Source: Marinobacterium mangrovicola | GTDB lineage: Bacteria; Pseudomonadota; Gammaproteobacteria; Pseudomonadales; Balneatricaceae | Direction: 5' to 3' | Length of the DNA stretch: 64,000 bases | Assembly: GCF_004339595.1 (NCBI RefSeq) | Contig: NZ_SMFU01000007.1 | Coordinates: 742,658 to 806,657 of the forward strand | In this document: positions 44,359 through 53,620 of the stretch, piece after piece | Layout: each line of letters opens with the position of its first letter | Position numbering within the stretch: position 1 is the first letter of the stretch | The notes under the pieces: model-generated | Seen by the model: only the letters and a program-made list of their open reading frames with translations | What the model was told of the DNA's origin: nothing | Databases searched by the model: none | Translations under genes and position numbers: made by a program

Positions 44359-45038
44359 GCGAATACGCCGAATTTATCTATGTTGCCGATCTTATTGGGG
44401 TTGCGATCTTTGCCATTACCGGTGCGATAGCGGCTCCCGGTAAACGCTTGGATATTCTCGGCGTGGTAGTGCTTGGATTTGTAACCGCTCTGGGTGGCGG
44501 TACCATCCGTGATATCACCCTGGACCTGTATCCCTTGGTCTGGGTCGAGGATACACTCTATCTATATGTCGCGATTGTCAGTGCCGTTGCAGCATTTATA
44601 GCCTCCCGCTATATCCCGTCACCGCGTCGGGCGCTACTTGTGCTCGATGCTATGGGTCTTTCCGTATTTGCCATTCTTGGGTTGCAGAAAGCGTTGGCCG
44701 CTGGTGCGCCGGAGGCTGTGGCAGTGATGATGGCGGTGATTACCGGCGTGGCGGGTGGCATGATCCGCGATGTGCTGACGGGGCAGATCCCGCTGGTGCT
44801 GCAGCGTGGTGGTGAGCTTTACGCCACCTCGGCGCTGCTTGGTGCGCTGGTCTACCTGGGGGCTTATCAATTGCTCGATGAGCCCAGCCCGTGGCTCGAT
44901 ATTAGCGCCATGGTCATTATCTTTATAACCCGCATGGCGGGGCTGGTAGCCGGTCTCAGACTGCCGGAATTTATTGTTCGTGGTCATCGCCTGGAGTCAC
45001 CGGGCGAGGCCAGAGAGATGGAGAATAGGGAACCGTGA
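44355..45038 (+). CDS. TRIC/UPF0126 trimeric cation channel protein
   Basis: Inner-membrane protein of 227 residues with about seven helices in two repeats. Each repeat carries the family glycine motif: LGGGTIRDI near 48 and [11 protein letters not shown] near 137. Bacterial TRIC proteins form trimeric potassium-permeable channels. It overlaps ruvC at its start (GTGA) and ruvA at its end (GTGA), so it is translated inside the ruv operon. I know of no link between the channel and junction repair. Confidence 0.92.
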   Translation: MSEYAEFIYVADLIGVAIFAITGAIAAPGKRLDILGVVVLGFVTALGGGTIRDITLDLYPLVWVEDTLYLYVAIVSAVAAFIASRYIPSPRRALLVLDAMGLSVFAILGLQKALAAGAPEAVAVMMAVITGVAGGMIRDVLTGQIPLVLQRGGELYATSALLGALVYLGAYQLLDEPSPWLDISAMVIIFITRMAGLVAGLRLPEFIVRGHRLESPGEAREMENREP

Positions 45039-45664
45039 TAGGACGTTTAACTGGCGAGCTGGCCGAGAAACAACCCCCGCAGCTGCTGCTCGACGTAAGC
45101 GGCGTTGGCTATGAGGTCGAGGCGTCGATGAACACCTTCTATAAGCTGCCGGCGCTGGGTGAGTCCGTGGTTCTTTATACCCATATGGTTGTGCGGGAAG
45201 ATGCCCAGTTGCTGTACGGTTTTGCCGACCAGCAGGAGCGGATTCTGTTCCGGGCACTGATCAAAACCAATGGTGTGGGTCCGAAGCTGGCGCTGGCGAT
45301 CCTTTCCGGTACCAGCAGCGAGGAGTTTATCCGCTGCGTGCATAACGAAGACAGTGCGACGCTGGTACGTATTCCCGGCGTGGGTAAAAAAACCGCCGAG
45401 CGCCTTATCGTTGAGATGAAGGATAAACTCGACCGGCTTGAGATCCCGACCATGACCGAATTCGCTCTGGCGGCCAGCGAGAGCGGTGTCGTCGCACCGA
45501 AACTCACGGACAACCGTCAGGAAGCCGAAAGTGCATTGATCGCGCTGGGGTATAAACCGGTTCAGGCCACCAAGGCGATCGAGAACTCCGTATCTGCGCT
45601 GGGAGAGGGTGCCAGTGTTGAGGAGTTGATCCGCACGGCTCTCAAGTCCATGGTCGGCGGGTAA
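45035..45664 (+). CDS. ruvA: Holliday junction helicase subunit RuvA
   Basis: Junction-binding protein of 209 residues that holds RuvB on four-way DNA. It opens [19 protein letters not shown], with helix-hairpin-helix motifs in KTNGVGPKLALAIL and RIPGVGKKTAERLIVEMKDK, and the flexible linker and RuvB-binding domain III at the C-terminus (AESALIALGYKPVQATKAI). The GTG start at 45035 overlaps the TRIC stop; ruvB follows ten bases after. Confidence 0.97.
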   Translation: MIGRLTGELAEKQPPQLLLDVSGVGYEVEASMNTFYKLPALGESVVLYTHMVVREDAQLLYGFADQQERILFRALIKTNGVGPKLALAILSGTSSEEFIRCVHNEDSATLVRIPGVGKKTAERLIVEMKDKLDRLEIPTMTEFALAASESGVVAPKLTDNRQEAESALIALGYKPVQATKAIENSVSALGEGASVEELIRTALKSMVGG

Positions 45665-45674
45665 GAGGTAGCGC

Positions 45675-46694
45675 ATGAAGATTGAAGAAGATCGTTTTAT
45701 CAGCCCGGTGGCTCAGCCGTCGGAAGAGGTGCAGGATCGTGCGATCCGGCCGAAGATGCTGGAGGATTATCACGGTCAGCCCCGTGTGCGTGAGCAGATG
45801 GAGATCTTCATTCACGCGGCCCGTAATCGTGGTGAGGCGCTGGATCATACGCTGATTTTTGGTCCGCCTGGGTTGGGTAAAACCACCCTGGCGAACATCG
45901 TTGCCAATGAGATGGGCTCGCAGATCAAGACTACGTCAGGTCCGGTACTGGAAAAGGCTGGAGATGTGGCGGCGCTGCTGACGAATCTGGAACCCAACGA
46001 TGTGCTGTTTATCGATGAAATCCATCGTCTCAGCGCCAATGTTGAAGAGGTTCTTTACCCGGCCATGGAGGACTATCAGCTCGATATTATGATCGGCGAA
46101 GGCCCTGCTGCGCGCTCAATCAAGATTGATCTACCGCCGTTTACGCTGGTGGGGGCGACTACGCGGGCGGGTCTGCTGACGTCGCCCCTGCGTGATCGCT
46201 TCGGTATCGTGCAGCGGCTTGAGTATTACAGTGTCGATGATCTGACCCGTATCGTGATGCGCTCCGCTGAGCTATCCGATACACCGATTGAAGAAGAGGG
46301 GGCTCGAGAGGTGGCCTGTCGCTCCAGGGGGACGCCACGAATCGCGAACCGCTTGCTGCGTCGTTCCCGTGACTACGCCGAAGTTAAAGGCGAGGGGCGT
46401 ATTACCCGGGATATCGCAGATCTTGCGTTGAATATGCTCAACGTTGATGAACGGGGCTTCGATCATATGGATCGTCGTCTGTTGCTGGCGATGATCGAGA
46501 AGTTTGGTGGTGGCCCGGTTGGTGTCGATAACCTGGCGGCGGCGATCAGTGAAGAGCGGGATACCATCGAAGATGTGCTGGAGCCGTTTTTGATTCAGCA
46601 GGGATTTATCATGCGCACCCCGCGGGGCAGGGTAGTCACCGATCATGCTTATCTCCACTTCGGGATTGATCGGCCTGACCGCGATCAACTCTGA
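45675..46694 (+). CDS. ruvB: Holliday junction helicase ATPase RuvB
   Basis: AAA+ motor of 339 residues. Walker A is [11 protein letters not shown], Walker B is LFIDEIHRL, and the sensor region [18 protein letters not shown] is typical; the C-terminal winged helix includes [10 protein letters not shown]. With RuvA it drives branch migration. Last gene of the ruv set; about 100 bases follow before the DksA-like gene. Confidence 0.98.
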   Translation: MKIEEDRFISPVAQPSEEVQDRAIRPKMLEDYHGQPRVREQMEIFIHAARNRGEALDHTLIFGPPGLGKTTLANIVANEMGSQIKTTSGPVLEKAGDVAALLTNLEPNDVLFIDEIHRLSANVEEVLYPAMEDYQLDIMIGEGPAARSIKIDLPPFTLVGATTRAGLLTSPLRDRFGIVQRLEYYSVDDLTRIVMRSAELSDTPIEEEGAREVACRSRGTPRIANRLLRRSRDYAEVKGEGRITRDIADLALNMLNVDERGFDHMDRRLLLAMIEKFGGGPVGVDNLAAAISEERDTIEDVLEPFLIQQGFIMRTPRGRVVTDHAYLHFGIDRPDRDQL

Positions 46695-46800
46695 AATAAA
46701 ACTATTTCTGTGCTCACGGGATACCTGACGCTAATCAAGGAGTGCAAAGAGATCCTTGCCTAATATCCGTTGGAACTTGAATAACAACGGGTGTCTGGCA

Positions 46801-47118
46801 GTGCCTCAATCAAACCGCGAAAATCCGCGCATTGTACTGCAACAGCTGAGAGCAGAGCTGGAGGCGGACCTGCGCGCACTCAAGCCCACACTGGTGGGTA
46901 ATGGTCATGTTGCCGATAATGCCGGAGTGCTGGCTCAACAGATCGAACATGATATTCATCGCGTCGATGCGGCGCTTGAGCGGATCCATACAGGGCTTTA
47001 CGGCTACTGCATCGGCTGTGGCGAGGAGATCGAAATGAACCATCTGCGGGCGGACCCCGCAGTGGACCTCTGCGTTTCCTGTGGCGCCAAGGTAAAACGC
47101 CTCGCCCAGGGTACCTAA
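46801..47118 (+). CDS. TraR/DksA-family zinc finger protein
   Basis: Small protein of about 105 residues. A four-cysteine zinc finger (CIGCGEE...CVSCGAK) and the preceding coiled region place it with DksA-like proteins, which bind RNA polymerase through the secondary channel. Acidic residues at the coiled-coil tip, needed by true DksA, are not obvious, so activity is uncertain. The start is doubtful: GTG 46801 gives a family-sized protein, while TTG 46756 has AAGGAG too far upstream (13 bases). Confidence 0.82.
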   Translation: MPQSNRENPRIVLQQLRAELEADLRALKPTLVGNGHVADNAGVLAQQIEHDIHRVDAALERIHTGLYGYCIGCGEEIEMNHLRADPAVDLCVSCGAKVKRLAQGT

Positions 47119-47193
47119 GTCCCTCTTTTCCCTGCTTGTATAAAATTGTCCTCCTGCTATTGTGAGCCCTTCACCAATCGGTTGGGGCTTGAA

Positions 47194-47598
47194 ATGGCGT
47201 TCGAGTGGCCCGTGCGTGTCTACATCGAAGACACGGATTTTGGCGGCATTGTCTACTATGTGAACTATCTGAAATTCATGGAGCGGGCCCGTACCGAACT
47301 CCTGCGTCAGCAGGGCTACTCCCAGCAACGGCTGGCTTCCGAACACTGTCTCTTCGTTGTCCACAGCATTGATGCGCGTTATGTAAAACCAGCACGTCTT
47401 GATGATGAACTTATTGTGCATACCGCTATCGAACAGCGGGGTGGCGCTAGTGTTCTCTTCGAACAGCGGGTTGTCGACGCTGCGTCGGGTCAGCTGTTGT
47501 GCGAGGGGAATGTGCGCGTGGCCTGCGTTAACAGTCAGGGCTTCAAGCCCCGGCGCTGGCCTGCCGATCTGGTGAAGTGTTTGATTCAACAGGTTTGA
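47194..47598 (+). CDS. ybgC: YbgC acyl-CoA thioesterase of the Tol-Pal cluster
   Basis: Hot-dog thioesterase of 134 residues. The 4-hydroxybenzoyl-CoA-type active site shows as YIEDTDFGGIVYYVNYLKFMERART. YbgC acts on acyl-CoA or acyl-ACP and is tied to phospholipid metabolism. I chose ATG 47194; the longer frame (to 47146) has no support. It opens the tol-pal operon, 24 bases before tolQ. Confidence 0.94.
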   Translation: MAFEWPVRVYIEDTDFGGIVYYVNYLKFMERARTELLRQQGYSQQRLASEHCLFVVHSIDARYVKPARLDDELIVHTAIEQRGGASVLFEQRVVDAASGQLLCEGNVRVACVNSQGFKPRRWPADLVKCLIQQV

Positions 47599-47622
47599 AT
47601 GATTCTATCTCGGGAGTTGTAA

Positions 47623-48303
47623 GTGGAAGACAAACTGTCTATTTGGGGGTTGGTGATCAACGCCAGCTTTGTTGTGCAGCTGGTAATGCTGTTGTTACTG
47701 CTGGCCTCCTTCGTGTCATGGGTGATGATCTTTCAGCGCCGTCAGGTATTGCGTCGTGCGCAGAACTCCCTGCGTGATTTTGAAGACCGCTTCTGGTCGG
47801 GTGTGGATCTGAGCCACCTGTTCCGTGAAGTAAACGCCACACCTAATCAGGCCTGTGGTGCCGAAAATATATTCCGCTCCGGCCTTAAAGAGTTTACCCG
47901 GCTGACCAAGCAGCCCGGCGTTGACCCCGAAGTAGTGATGAACGGCGTGCAGCGCAGTATGCGCGTATCGCTGGCGCGGGAAGAGGAGCGCCTGGAGCGT
48001 CATCTTCCGTTTCTTGCAACGGTGGGTTCTACCAGCCCCTATATCGGTCTGTTCGGCACTGTGTGGGGGATCATGAACGCGTTTCGTGGCCTGGCGAACG
48101 TGCATCAGGCGACTCTGGCATCCGTGGCTCCCGGTATCTCCGAGGCATTGGTGGCGACGGCGATGGGTCTGTTTGCGGCCATCCCGGCGGTTATTGCCTA
48201 TAACCGCTTCTCGGCAAAGTCCGAGTGGCTGATGAACAGCTACGAAACCTTTGCTGATGAGTTCACCAGCATTCTTTACCGACGCGTTCACGCTGCGGCC
48301 TGA
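47623..48303 (+). CDS. tolQ: TolQ, proton-driven motor subunit
   Basis: Inner-membrane protein of 226 residues with three helices: one near 10-30 and two near 130-150 and 165-185. The motif TVGSTSPYIGLFGTVWGIM and the segment AEA-like GISEALVATAMGLFAAIPAV are the MotA/TolQ/ExbB family core. It works with TolR to energise TolA during cell division. The start is GTG 47623. Confidence 0.97.
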   Translation: MEDKLSIWGLVINASFVVQLVMLLLLLASFVSWVMIFQRRQVLRRAQNSLRDFEDRFWSGVDLSHLFREVNATPNQACGAENIFRSGLKEFTRLTKQPGVDPEVVMNGVQRSMRVSLAREEERLERHLPFLATVGSTSPYIGLFGTVWGIMNAFRGLANVHQATLASVAPGISEALVATAMGLFAAIPAVIAYNRFSAKSEWLMNSYETFADEFTSILYRRVHAAA

Positions 48304-48314
48304 GGTAATTAGGC

Positions 48315-48734
48315 ATGATCAGGCGGATGCGTAAAAAGCGTAAGCTCAACGCTGAAATCAATGTGGTTCCCTACATCGACGTGACCATGGTGCTGTTGAT
48401 CATTTTCATGGTGACGGCGCCAATGCTGACCCAGGGGGTCGATGTGGATCTGCCGCAGACCAGTGCTGAGCAGGTTGATACCGAGGATAGCGATCCGTTG
48501 ATCGTCTCGGTCGATCGTGATGGCGCCTACTACATCAATGTAGGCGGTGCTGATGAAACCGAAGCGGTAACGGCGGATGAGGTGGCAGAGAGGGTCGGCA
48601 AGGTGCTAAGCCTGACTCCTGACAAGTTGCTGCTTGTGCGCGGTGATAAAAATGTCAGTTACGATGCTGTGGTTCAGTTGATGGTGCTGCTCAAGGGTGT
48701 TGGCGCCTCCAGCGTCGGGCTGGTAACGGAGTAG
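48315..48734 (+). CDS. tolR: TolR, motor partner
   Basis: Bitopic membrane protein of 139 residues. One helix near 20-40 carries the proton-path Asp in NVVPYIDVTMVLLIIFMVTA cut after that segment; the rest is the periplasmic ExbD/TolR domain (LLVRGDKNVSYDAVVQLM). It follows tolQ by 11 bases. Confidence 0.96.
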   Translation: MIRRMRKKRKLNAEINVVPYIDVTMVLLIIFMVTAPMLTQGVDVDLPQTSAEQVDTEDSDPLIVSVDRDGAYYINVGGADETEAVTADEVAERVGKVLSLTPDKLLLVRGDKNVSYDAVVQLMVLLKGVGASSVGLVTE

Positions 48735-48738
48735 CCTG

Positions 48739-49659
48739 GTGGAGTTACGCGGATATATCCTGCCAACGATCCTGGCGACCCTGTTGCATGTGGTGATTCT
48801 GGGCAGTTTGCTGGTGCATTGGGTGGGCGAAGCCGAGCCGGAGAGGCGTACGCCTCGTCACATTCAGGCCAAGATGATCGATCTTGATGCGCTCTCTCAG
48901 CAGACCGGTCAGAGCTCACCACCACCGACACAGCAACCGGATCCCAGGCAGCAGGCCGAGGCGCAGCAGCGCGAAGAGGCGCGTAAGGCTGAGCAGGCAC
49001 GTCAGCAGGCTGAGGCGGAGCGGCAGAAGCAGGCACAAGCGGAAGCCAAGGCCGAAGCCGAGGCGGCTGCTGAGCGCAAGGCGCAGGCCGCGGCGGAGCA
49101 GAAAAGAAAAGCGGAACTTGAGGCCAAGAAAAAGGCCGAAGCCCTGGCAAAAAAGAAAGCCGCTGAGGAGGCCGAGCGCAAGGCGCAGGCACAACGAGAG
49201 GCGCAAGCCAAAGCAAAAGCTGAGGCCGAGGCGAAAGCCAGAGCGGAAGCCCAGGCGAAGGCTCGGGCCGAAGCGGAGGCAAAGAAGCGTGCCGAGGAAG
49301 AAGCCGCCGCCCAGGCGCGTGCGGAGCAGGCGCGTCAGGCTGCAGCGAAACGCGCAGAGTCTGTGGTGGGAGATATCCAAAGTTATATTCATGGATTGCT
49401 GCAGCGGAACTGGCGTATTCCGGCCACCGCTCGTAACGGGATGGAGGCCGTGGTGTCGATCAGGTTGCTGGGTAACGGCGAGATCGATCAGGCGTCCATC
49501 GTAAAGAGCAGCGGTGATGCGGCTTTTGATCGCTCTGCACTGCAGGCGGTACATCGTACCGAGCGCTTTGACCGCGTGGCCGAAGTGGACCCTATACTTT
49601 TTGAACGACGACTAAGATCTATCCGTGTGGTTTTCAGACCCGAAGGATTAAGGTGGTAA
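48739..49659 (+). CDS. tolA: TolA, trans-envelope linker
   Basis: Protein of 306 residues. An N-terminal membrane helix (about 6-27) is followed by a long helix rich in Ala, Glu, Lys, Arg and Gln (about 60-210) that spans the periplasm, and then domain III (about 215-306; IHGLLQRNWRIPATARNG), which contacts TolB and Pal. Domain III is the conserved part. GTG 48739 lies four bases after the tolR stop. The low-complexity helix produces several long meaningless frames on both strands, which I ignored. Confidence 0.96.
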   Translation: MELRGYILPTILATLLHVVILGSLLVHWVGEAEPERRTPRHIQAKMIDLDALSQQTGQSSPPPTQQPDPRQQAEAQQREEARKAEQARQQAEAERQKQAQAEAKAEAEAAAERKAQAAAEQKRKAELEAKKKAEALAKKKAAEEAERKAQAQREAQAKAKAEAEAKARAEAQAKARAEAEAKKRAEEEAAAQARAEQARQAAAKRAESVVGDIQSYIHGLLQRNWRIPATARNGMEAVVSIRLLGNGEIDQASIVKSSGDAAFDRSALQAVHRTERFDRVAEVDPILFERRLRSIRVVFRPEGLRW

Positions 49660-49663
49660 ACGG

Positions 49664-50959
49664 ATGAGACAGATACTGATTTCACTCTGCCTGCTGGTGA
49701 TGGCAACAGCCACTCGCGCCGAGCTGGTGGTCGAGGTAACCCAGGGTGTGTCGGAACCCTCGCCAGTGGCCGTGGTGCCGTTCGGCTGGAATGGCAGTGC
49801 GGCGCTATCTGAGGATGTGGCAAAGGTTGTCGAACAGGATCTGGGCCGCAGCGGTTTCTTCTCGACCCTGCCGCGGGAAAGCATGCTCAGCTTCCCGACC
49901 CGGGAAGGCGACGTCTATTACCGTGACTGGCGTGTCAGTGGGGCCGATTACCTGCTGACCGGGCGTATCGAGCCGGCTGGCGCTGACCAGGTGCGGATTA
50001 CGGTTGGTCTCTACGATGTGCTTAAAGAGCAGCGCATTGAGTTGGCCAATAATGTCGTCAACAGCGGCAGCGCGCAGTTGCGTGATGCAGCCCACTATAT
50101 ATCCGATCAGGTTTTCGAGGCTCTGACCGGACTCAAGGGCGCTTTTTCGACTCGAATCGTTTATATCCAGGCGGATCATAAGGGTGGTAGCAATAGCTAT
50201 AAGCTGCAGTTGGCCGACTGGGATGGGGCTCGTCCGCGCACAGTGATGGAATCCAACGAGCCGATCATGTCGCCGAGCTGGTCTCGTGATGGTCGCAAGC
50301 TGGCGTATGTTTCCTTCGAATCTGGTCGTCCGGCGATTTACGTTCAGTATCTGGCCACCGGCAAGCGCGAGCGAATCCAGTCATTTCCGGGGCTGAACGG
50401 CGCTCCCGCCTGGTCGCCCGATGGCAATCAACTGGCCCTGGTACTGTCCAAGGACGGCAACCCCGAGATTTATGTTCTTAATCTCGCCACGCGTCAGTTG
50501 CAGCGTGTTACACGTCATTATGCGATCGATACCGAACCGACCTGGTCGCCGGATGGCAAGTCGCTATTGTTCACCTCAGATCGTGGTGGGCAGCCACAGA
50601 TTTATCGTTTGAATCTGCAAAGCAGGGATCTGGAGCGGCTGACCTGGGAAGGTAACTATAACGCCCGCGGGCGGTTAACCGATGACGGGCGTTTTCTGGC
50701 CATGGTGCATCGTCCTCAGGGTGGCGATTTCACTATCGCGGTTCAGGATCTGAAGTCCGGACGTCTGGATATCCTAACCGAAGCAGGGCTGGAAGAATCA
50801 CCGAGCATCGCGCCGAATGGCAGCATTATTATCTATGCGACCAAAGAGGGCGGTCGTGGTGTGCTGTCGGCGGTATCCCTGGATGGTCAGGTCCGCTTCC
50901 GTATGCCTAGCCGCAGTGGCGACGTGCGGGAGCCCGCCTGGAGTCCGTACTTGCATTAA
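49664..50959 (+). CDS. tolB: TolB, periplasmic beta-propeller
   Basis: Periplasmic protein of 431 residues with a signal peptide (cut near RAE). An N-terminal alpha/beta domain is followed by a six-blade propeller with the repeats PSWSRDGRKLAYVSF, PAWSPDGNQLALVLS and PTWSPDGKSLLFTS. It shuttles between TolA and Pal. The start is ATG 49664, four bases after the tolA stop. Confidence 0.97.
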   Translation: MRQILISLCLLVMATATRAELVVEVTQGVSEPSPVAVVPFGWNGSAALSEDVAKVVEQDLGRSGFFSTLPRESMLSFPTREGDVYYRDWRVSGADYLLTGRIEPAGADQVRITVGLYDVLKEQRIELANNVVNSGSAQLRDAAHYISDQVFEALTGLKGAFSTRIVYIQADHKGGSNSYKLQLADWDGARPRTVMESNEPIMSPSWSRDGRKLAYVSFESGRPAIYVQYLATGKRERIQSFPGLNGAPAWSPDGNQLALVLSKDGNPEIYVLNLATRQLQRVTRHYAIDTEPTWSPDGKSLLFTSDRGGQPQIYRLNLQSRDLERLTWEGNYNARGRLTDDGRFLAMVHRPQGGDFTIAVQDLKSGRLDILTEAGLEESPSIAPNGSIIIYATKEGGRGVLSAVSLDGQVRFRMPSRSGDVREPAWSPYLH

Positions 50960-51120
50960 CAGTGCATTGGCAATCGGGCTTTTGGGCTGAGTTGTCGTAG
51001 TAAAGAATCAGTTTTAAGAGACTTTGGAGCAGTTAGCCCCGGGTCTCTTGCAAAGCGCAATCGCTGGGATTAGCGTTACCGAAAATTCACATCGTCGAGC
51101 AAATAAAGCAGGAGATATCG

Positions 51121-51648
51121 ATGCGAGCGTTGAACGTTTTTAAGGCGGCCACTTTGGGCGCAGCTGTCATCTGGGCAGCAGGCTGTAGCACTACCAGCAC
51201 CACCACCGAAGGCGGTGAAGGTGCAATGGGTGGTCAGGACGGTTCCGGTTCTGCAAGCTCCTATGGTGTGGATGGCTCTGGCGTCAGCGGTGGCAGCGCG
51301 GGTGCAATCGATCAACTGCAGACCGTCTTCTACTTCGACTTTGACCAGTCGGTTGTGAAACAGGCCGGCTTTGCCGATCTGGAAGCGCACGCCCGCTACC
51401 TGGCCAATAACCCGTCTGCTTCTGTGCGTCTTGAAGGTCATGCGGATGAGCGTGGCACCCGTGAGTACAACATCGCACTGGGCGAGCGTCGTGCCAACGC
51501 TGTAGAGCGTCTGCTGGTGGTTAATGGTGCATCTTCCAACCAGATCGAAACCATCAGCTACGGCGAAGAAAAGCCCGCAGTGATGGGTAGCGGTGATGCC
51601 TCCTGGGCTCAGAACCGCCGTGTTGAGCTTAAGTACGTAGCTCGCTAA
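51121..51648 (+). CDS. pal: Pal, peptidoglycan-associated lipoprotein
   Basis: Outer-membrane lipoprotein of 175 residues. The lipobox is IWAAGC (Cys at about 22), then a Gly/Ser-rich linker, then the OmpA-like domain with the peptidoglycan-binding set HADERGTREYNIALGERRA. A 161-base gap after tolB includes CAGGAGA just before the ATG and may hold a separate pal promoter; the -10 is not certain. Confidence 0.96.
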   Translation: MRALNVFKAATLGAAVIWAAGCSTTSTTTEGGEGAMGGQDGSGSASSYGVDGSGVSGGSAGAIDQLQTVFYFDFDQSVVKQAGFADLEAHARYLANNPSASVRLEGHADERGTREYNIALGERRANAVERLLVVNGASSNQIETISYGEEKPAVMGSGDASWAQNRRVELKYVAR

Positions 51649-52436
51649 TGCTGGCACTGCGTAGAAAGGTTCTGCCCCTGCTGACCCTGAGCCTTGCGGC
51701 TGGGTCGGCGGCGGCAGCCGAAGTCACTCAGATTCCCGTTACTGAAGTGCGTTCCGGCGCCGGTATGCAGCAAGGTCTGCAGTCCGGTCAGAGCCAGCTG
51801 TTGATGATGGTGCAGCAGCTTCAGGAGGAGGTCCGGCAGCTGCGCGGTCAGGTTGAGACCCAGCAGTACCAGATCAACAAAATGAAGCAGGAGCAGCTCG
51901 ACCGGTACCGTGATACCGATCGCAGGCTCAGCGCGATTATCAACGCAACGGCTGCCGGCGGTGGGGCGGCATTGGCTGCTCCATCATCATCCGACTCCGC
52001 AAGCAGCGATGCCGCAGAAGCGGCGCCCGCGCCGACAACCGACAGCAGTAATCAAACCGCCGTTGCAAGCGGTGATGCGCAGTCTGCATATCAGAGTGCG
52101 TTCCAGCTGGTGCGCGAGCGTAAGTTTGATGAGGCGCAAGCGTCTTTCCAGGCGTTTATTAGCGATTATCCCGACAGTGACCATGTGGCAAACGCCTACT
52201 ACTGGATCGGAGAGATTCAGCTCGCAGAGCAGTCTCTGGAGCAGGCACAGACGTCGTTTAATAAGGTCGTCAGTGACTACCCGAGCCATGTAAAGGTGCC
52301 GGATGCCCTGTACAAGCTTGGCGTCGTTCAGGATCGTTTGGGTAAGCGTGAGGCGGCTCAGGGCTCTTTCCAGCGTTTGATTCAGGACTATCCGCAGAGC
52401 TCCGCTGCGGGACTTGCGCGTAACTATTCTCGTTAA
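51648..52436 (+). CDS. cpoB: CpoB (YbgF), Tol-Pal coordinator
   Basis: Periplasmic protein of 262 residues with a signal peptide cut after AAA. A trimerising coiled coil (about 35-85) is followed by a Ser/Ala-rich linker and TPR repeats (about 140-262; [20 protein letters not shown], then [16 protein letters not shown]). CpoB couples outer-membrane constriction to cell wall synthesis. The ATG shares one base with the pal stop (TAATG). Confidence 0.95.
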   Translation: MLALRRKVLPLLTLSLAAGSAAAAEVTQIPVTEVRSGAGMQQGLQSGQSQLLMMVQQLQEEVRQLRGQVETQQYQINKMKQEQLDRYRDTDRRLSAIINATAAGGGAALAAPSSSDSASSDAAEAAPAPTTDSSNQTAVASGDAQSAYQSAFQLVRERKFDEAQASFQAFISDYPDSDHVANAYYWIGEIQLAEQSLEQAQTSFNKVVSDYPSHVKVPDALYKLGVVQDRLGKREAAQGSFQRLIQDYPQSSAAGLARNYSR

Positions 52437-52509
52437 GGGGAGTCGCGTTAGAATAGTTGCTGGTAATAAGTCAGGTTCTACAAGTCACACGTCAAACACG
52501 GAATATTTA

Positions 52510-53199
52510 ATGACCCAAGCTCAAAAACGCGCAGTCGTGCTGCTTTCTGGCGGGCTCGACTCTGCGACCGCCCTGGCGATCGCCAAATCCAAAGGTTACA
52601 GCTGCCATGTACTTAGTTTTGATTATGGCCAGCGTTCGCTGACCGAGCTAAACGCGGCGCGTCAGATCGCTGCCTCGCTTGAGGTGGCTGAGCATCGTGT
52701 GCTGAGGCTTAACCTGGAAGACTTTGGCGGCTCGGCGCTGACCGATAAATCGATCGACGTCCCTGAGGACGCCGAGGATGACGGCATCCCGATCACCTAT
52801 GTTCCGGCGCGCAATACGGTGTTCCTGTCGCTCGCGTTGGGCTGGGCTGAGGTGCTTCACGCCGAGGCGATCTTTATCGGCGTTAACGCCGTGGACTACT
52901 CTGGTTATCCGGATTGTCGCCCTGAATTTATCGCCGCGTTTGAGAAAATGGCCAATCTGGCCACCAAAAATGGCGTCAGCGGTGAACCAATCCGTATCGA
53001 GACGCCGTTGATCGATCTGACCAAAGCAGAGATTATTCAGGCGGGAATGGCGCTCGGTGTTGACTACAGCGCGACGTTGTCATGCTACCAGGCAGACGAC
53101 GAGGGCAGGGCCTGCGGTCACTGTGACAGCTGCCGTCTACGCGCTAAAGGATTCGAGGATGCGGGCGTTGCGGATCCCACTCGCTACGTTGAAGCGTAA
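52510..53199 (+). CDS. queC: QueC, 7-cyano-7-deazaguanine synthase
   Basis: Enzyme of 229 residues that makes preQ0, a queuosine precursor, using ATP and ammonia. The PP-loop is [12 protein letters not shown], the substrate block [14 protein letters not shown], and the zinc site is formed by [18 protein letters not shown] chose ATG 52510 ([14 protein letters not shown]). In Pseudomonas queE lies between cpoB and queC, as I recall; here it is absent and the two genes are 73 bases apart. Confidence 0.96.
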   Translation: MTQAQKRAVVLLSGGLDSATALAIAKSKGYSCHVLSFDYGQRSLTELNAARQIAASLEVAEHRVLRLNLEDFGGSALTDKSIDVPEDAEDDGIPITYVPARNTVFLSLALGWAEVLHAEAIFIGVNAVDYSGYPDCRPEFIAAFEKMANLATKNGVSGEPIRIETPLIDLTKAEIIQAGMALGVDYSATLSCYQADDEGRACGHCDSCRLRAKGFEDAGVADPTRYVEA

Positions 53200-53217
53200 A
53201 AAACTCGAAAAATAGGG

Positions 53218-53245
53218 TTGCCTTTCGGCGTAAGCTACGTACAAT
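53218..53245 (+). promoter_or_regulatory. Promoter of the tRNA-Lys pair
   Basis: TTGCCT (-35) and TACAAT (-10) are 16 bases apart, followed by a GC-rich discriminator (GCGCAGCCC), which is typical of growth-rate and ppGpp controlled stable RNA promoters. The tRNA begins 16 bases after the -10. Confidence 0.65.
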
Positions 53246-53260
53246 GCGCAGCCCTACGGC

Positions 53261-53336
53261 GGGTCGTTAGCTCAGTTGGTAGAGCAGTTGGCTTTTAACC
53301 AATTGGTCATAGGTTCGAATCCTATACGACCCACCA
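53261..53336 (+). tRNA. tRNA-Lys (anticodon TTT)
   Basis: A 76-base cloverleaf. The acceptor GGGTCGT pairs with ACGACCC, the anticodon loop is CTTTTAA giving TTT, the T-arm is GGTTCGAATCC, and CCA is encoded. Confidence 0.98.
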
Positions 53337-53376
53337 CCTTTCCTTTATAGCAGGCCGTTCGCCTGTTCTATACTGC

Positions 53377-53452
53377 GGGTCGTTAGCTCAGTTGGTAGAG
53401 CAGTTGGCTTTTAACCAATTGGTCATAGGTTCGAATCCTATACGACCCACCA
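53377..53452 (+). tRNA. tRNA-Lys (anticodon TTT), identical second copy
   Basis: Identical to the first copy over all 76 bases, starting 116 bases after it, with CCA encoded. It is probably co-transcribed with the first, as no separate promoter is evident in the 40-base spacer. That spacer holds a small inverted repeat, CAGGC/GCCTG. Confidence 0.98.
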
Positions 53453-53555
53453 CTATTCTCGCTCACCTTGTCACTGGTTCCAGCGCTTCGATTCGCACGG
53501 GTATTAGAGCTAAGCGGGAAATTACCGTTTCCCTGAATGTCTAATCCGCTGGCTG

Positions 53556-53564
53556 TGATATAAT
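53556..53564 (+). promoter_or_regulatory. Extended -10 promoter element of nadA
   Basis: TGATATAAT is an extended -10 with a perfect TATAAT, 57 bases before the nadA ATG. No good -35 is seen, which is usual for extended -10 promoters. Confidence 0.6.
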
Positions 53565-53620
53565 TTGCCGCCTTTCAAACAAGTCTGTCGACATTAGTCA
53601 CGAAGTTAAGAACAGAAAAG

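Noticed and set aside
46756-46800. Upstream TTG extension of the DksA-like gene
   Set aside because: The possible ribosome site is 13 bases away, too far, and the extra residues (starting PNIRWNLNNNG) do not look like the family.
48674-49554. Several long frames on both strands across tolA
   Set aside because: They come from the low-complexity Ala/Glu/Lys/Arg helix of TolA read in other frames.
52437-52509. Possible preQ1 riboswitch before queC
   Set aside because: The gap is short and I cannot fold the expected aptamer from it.
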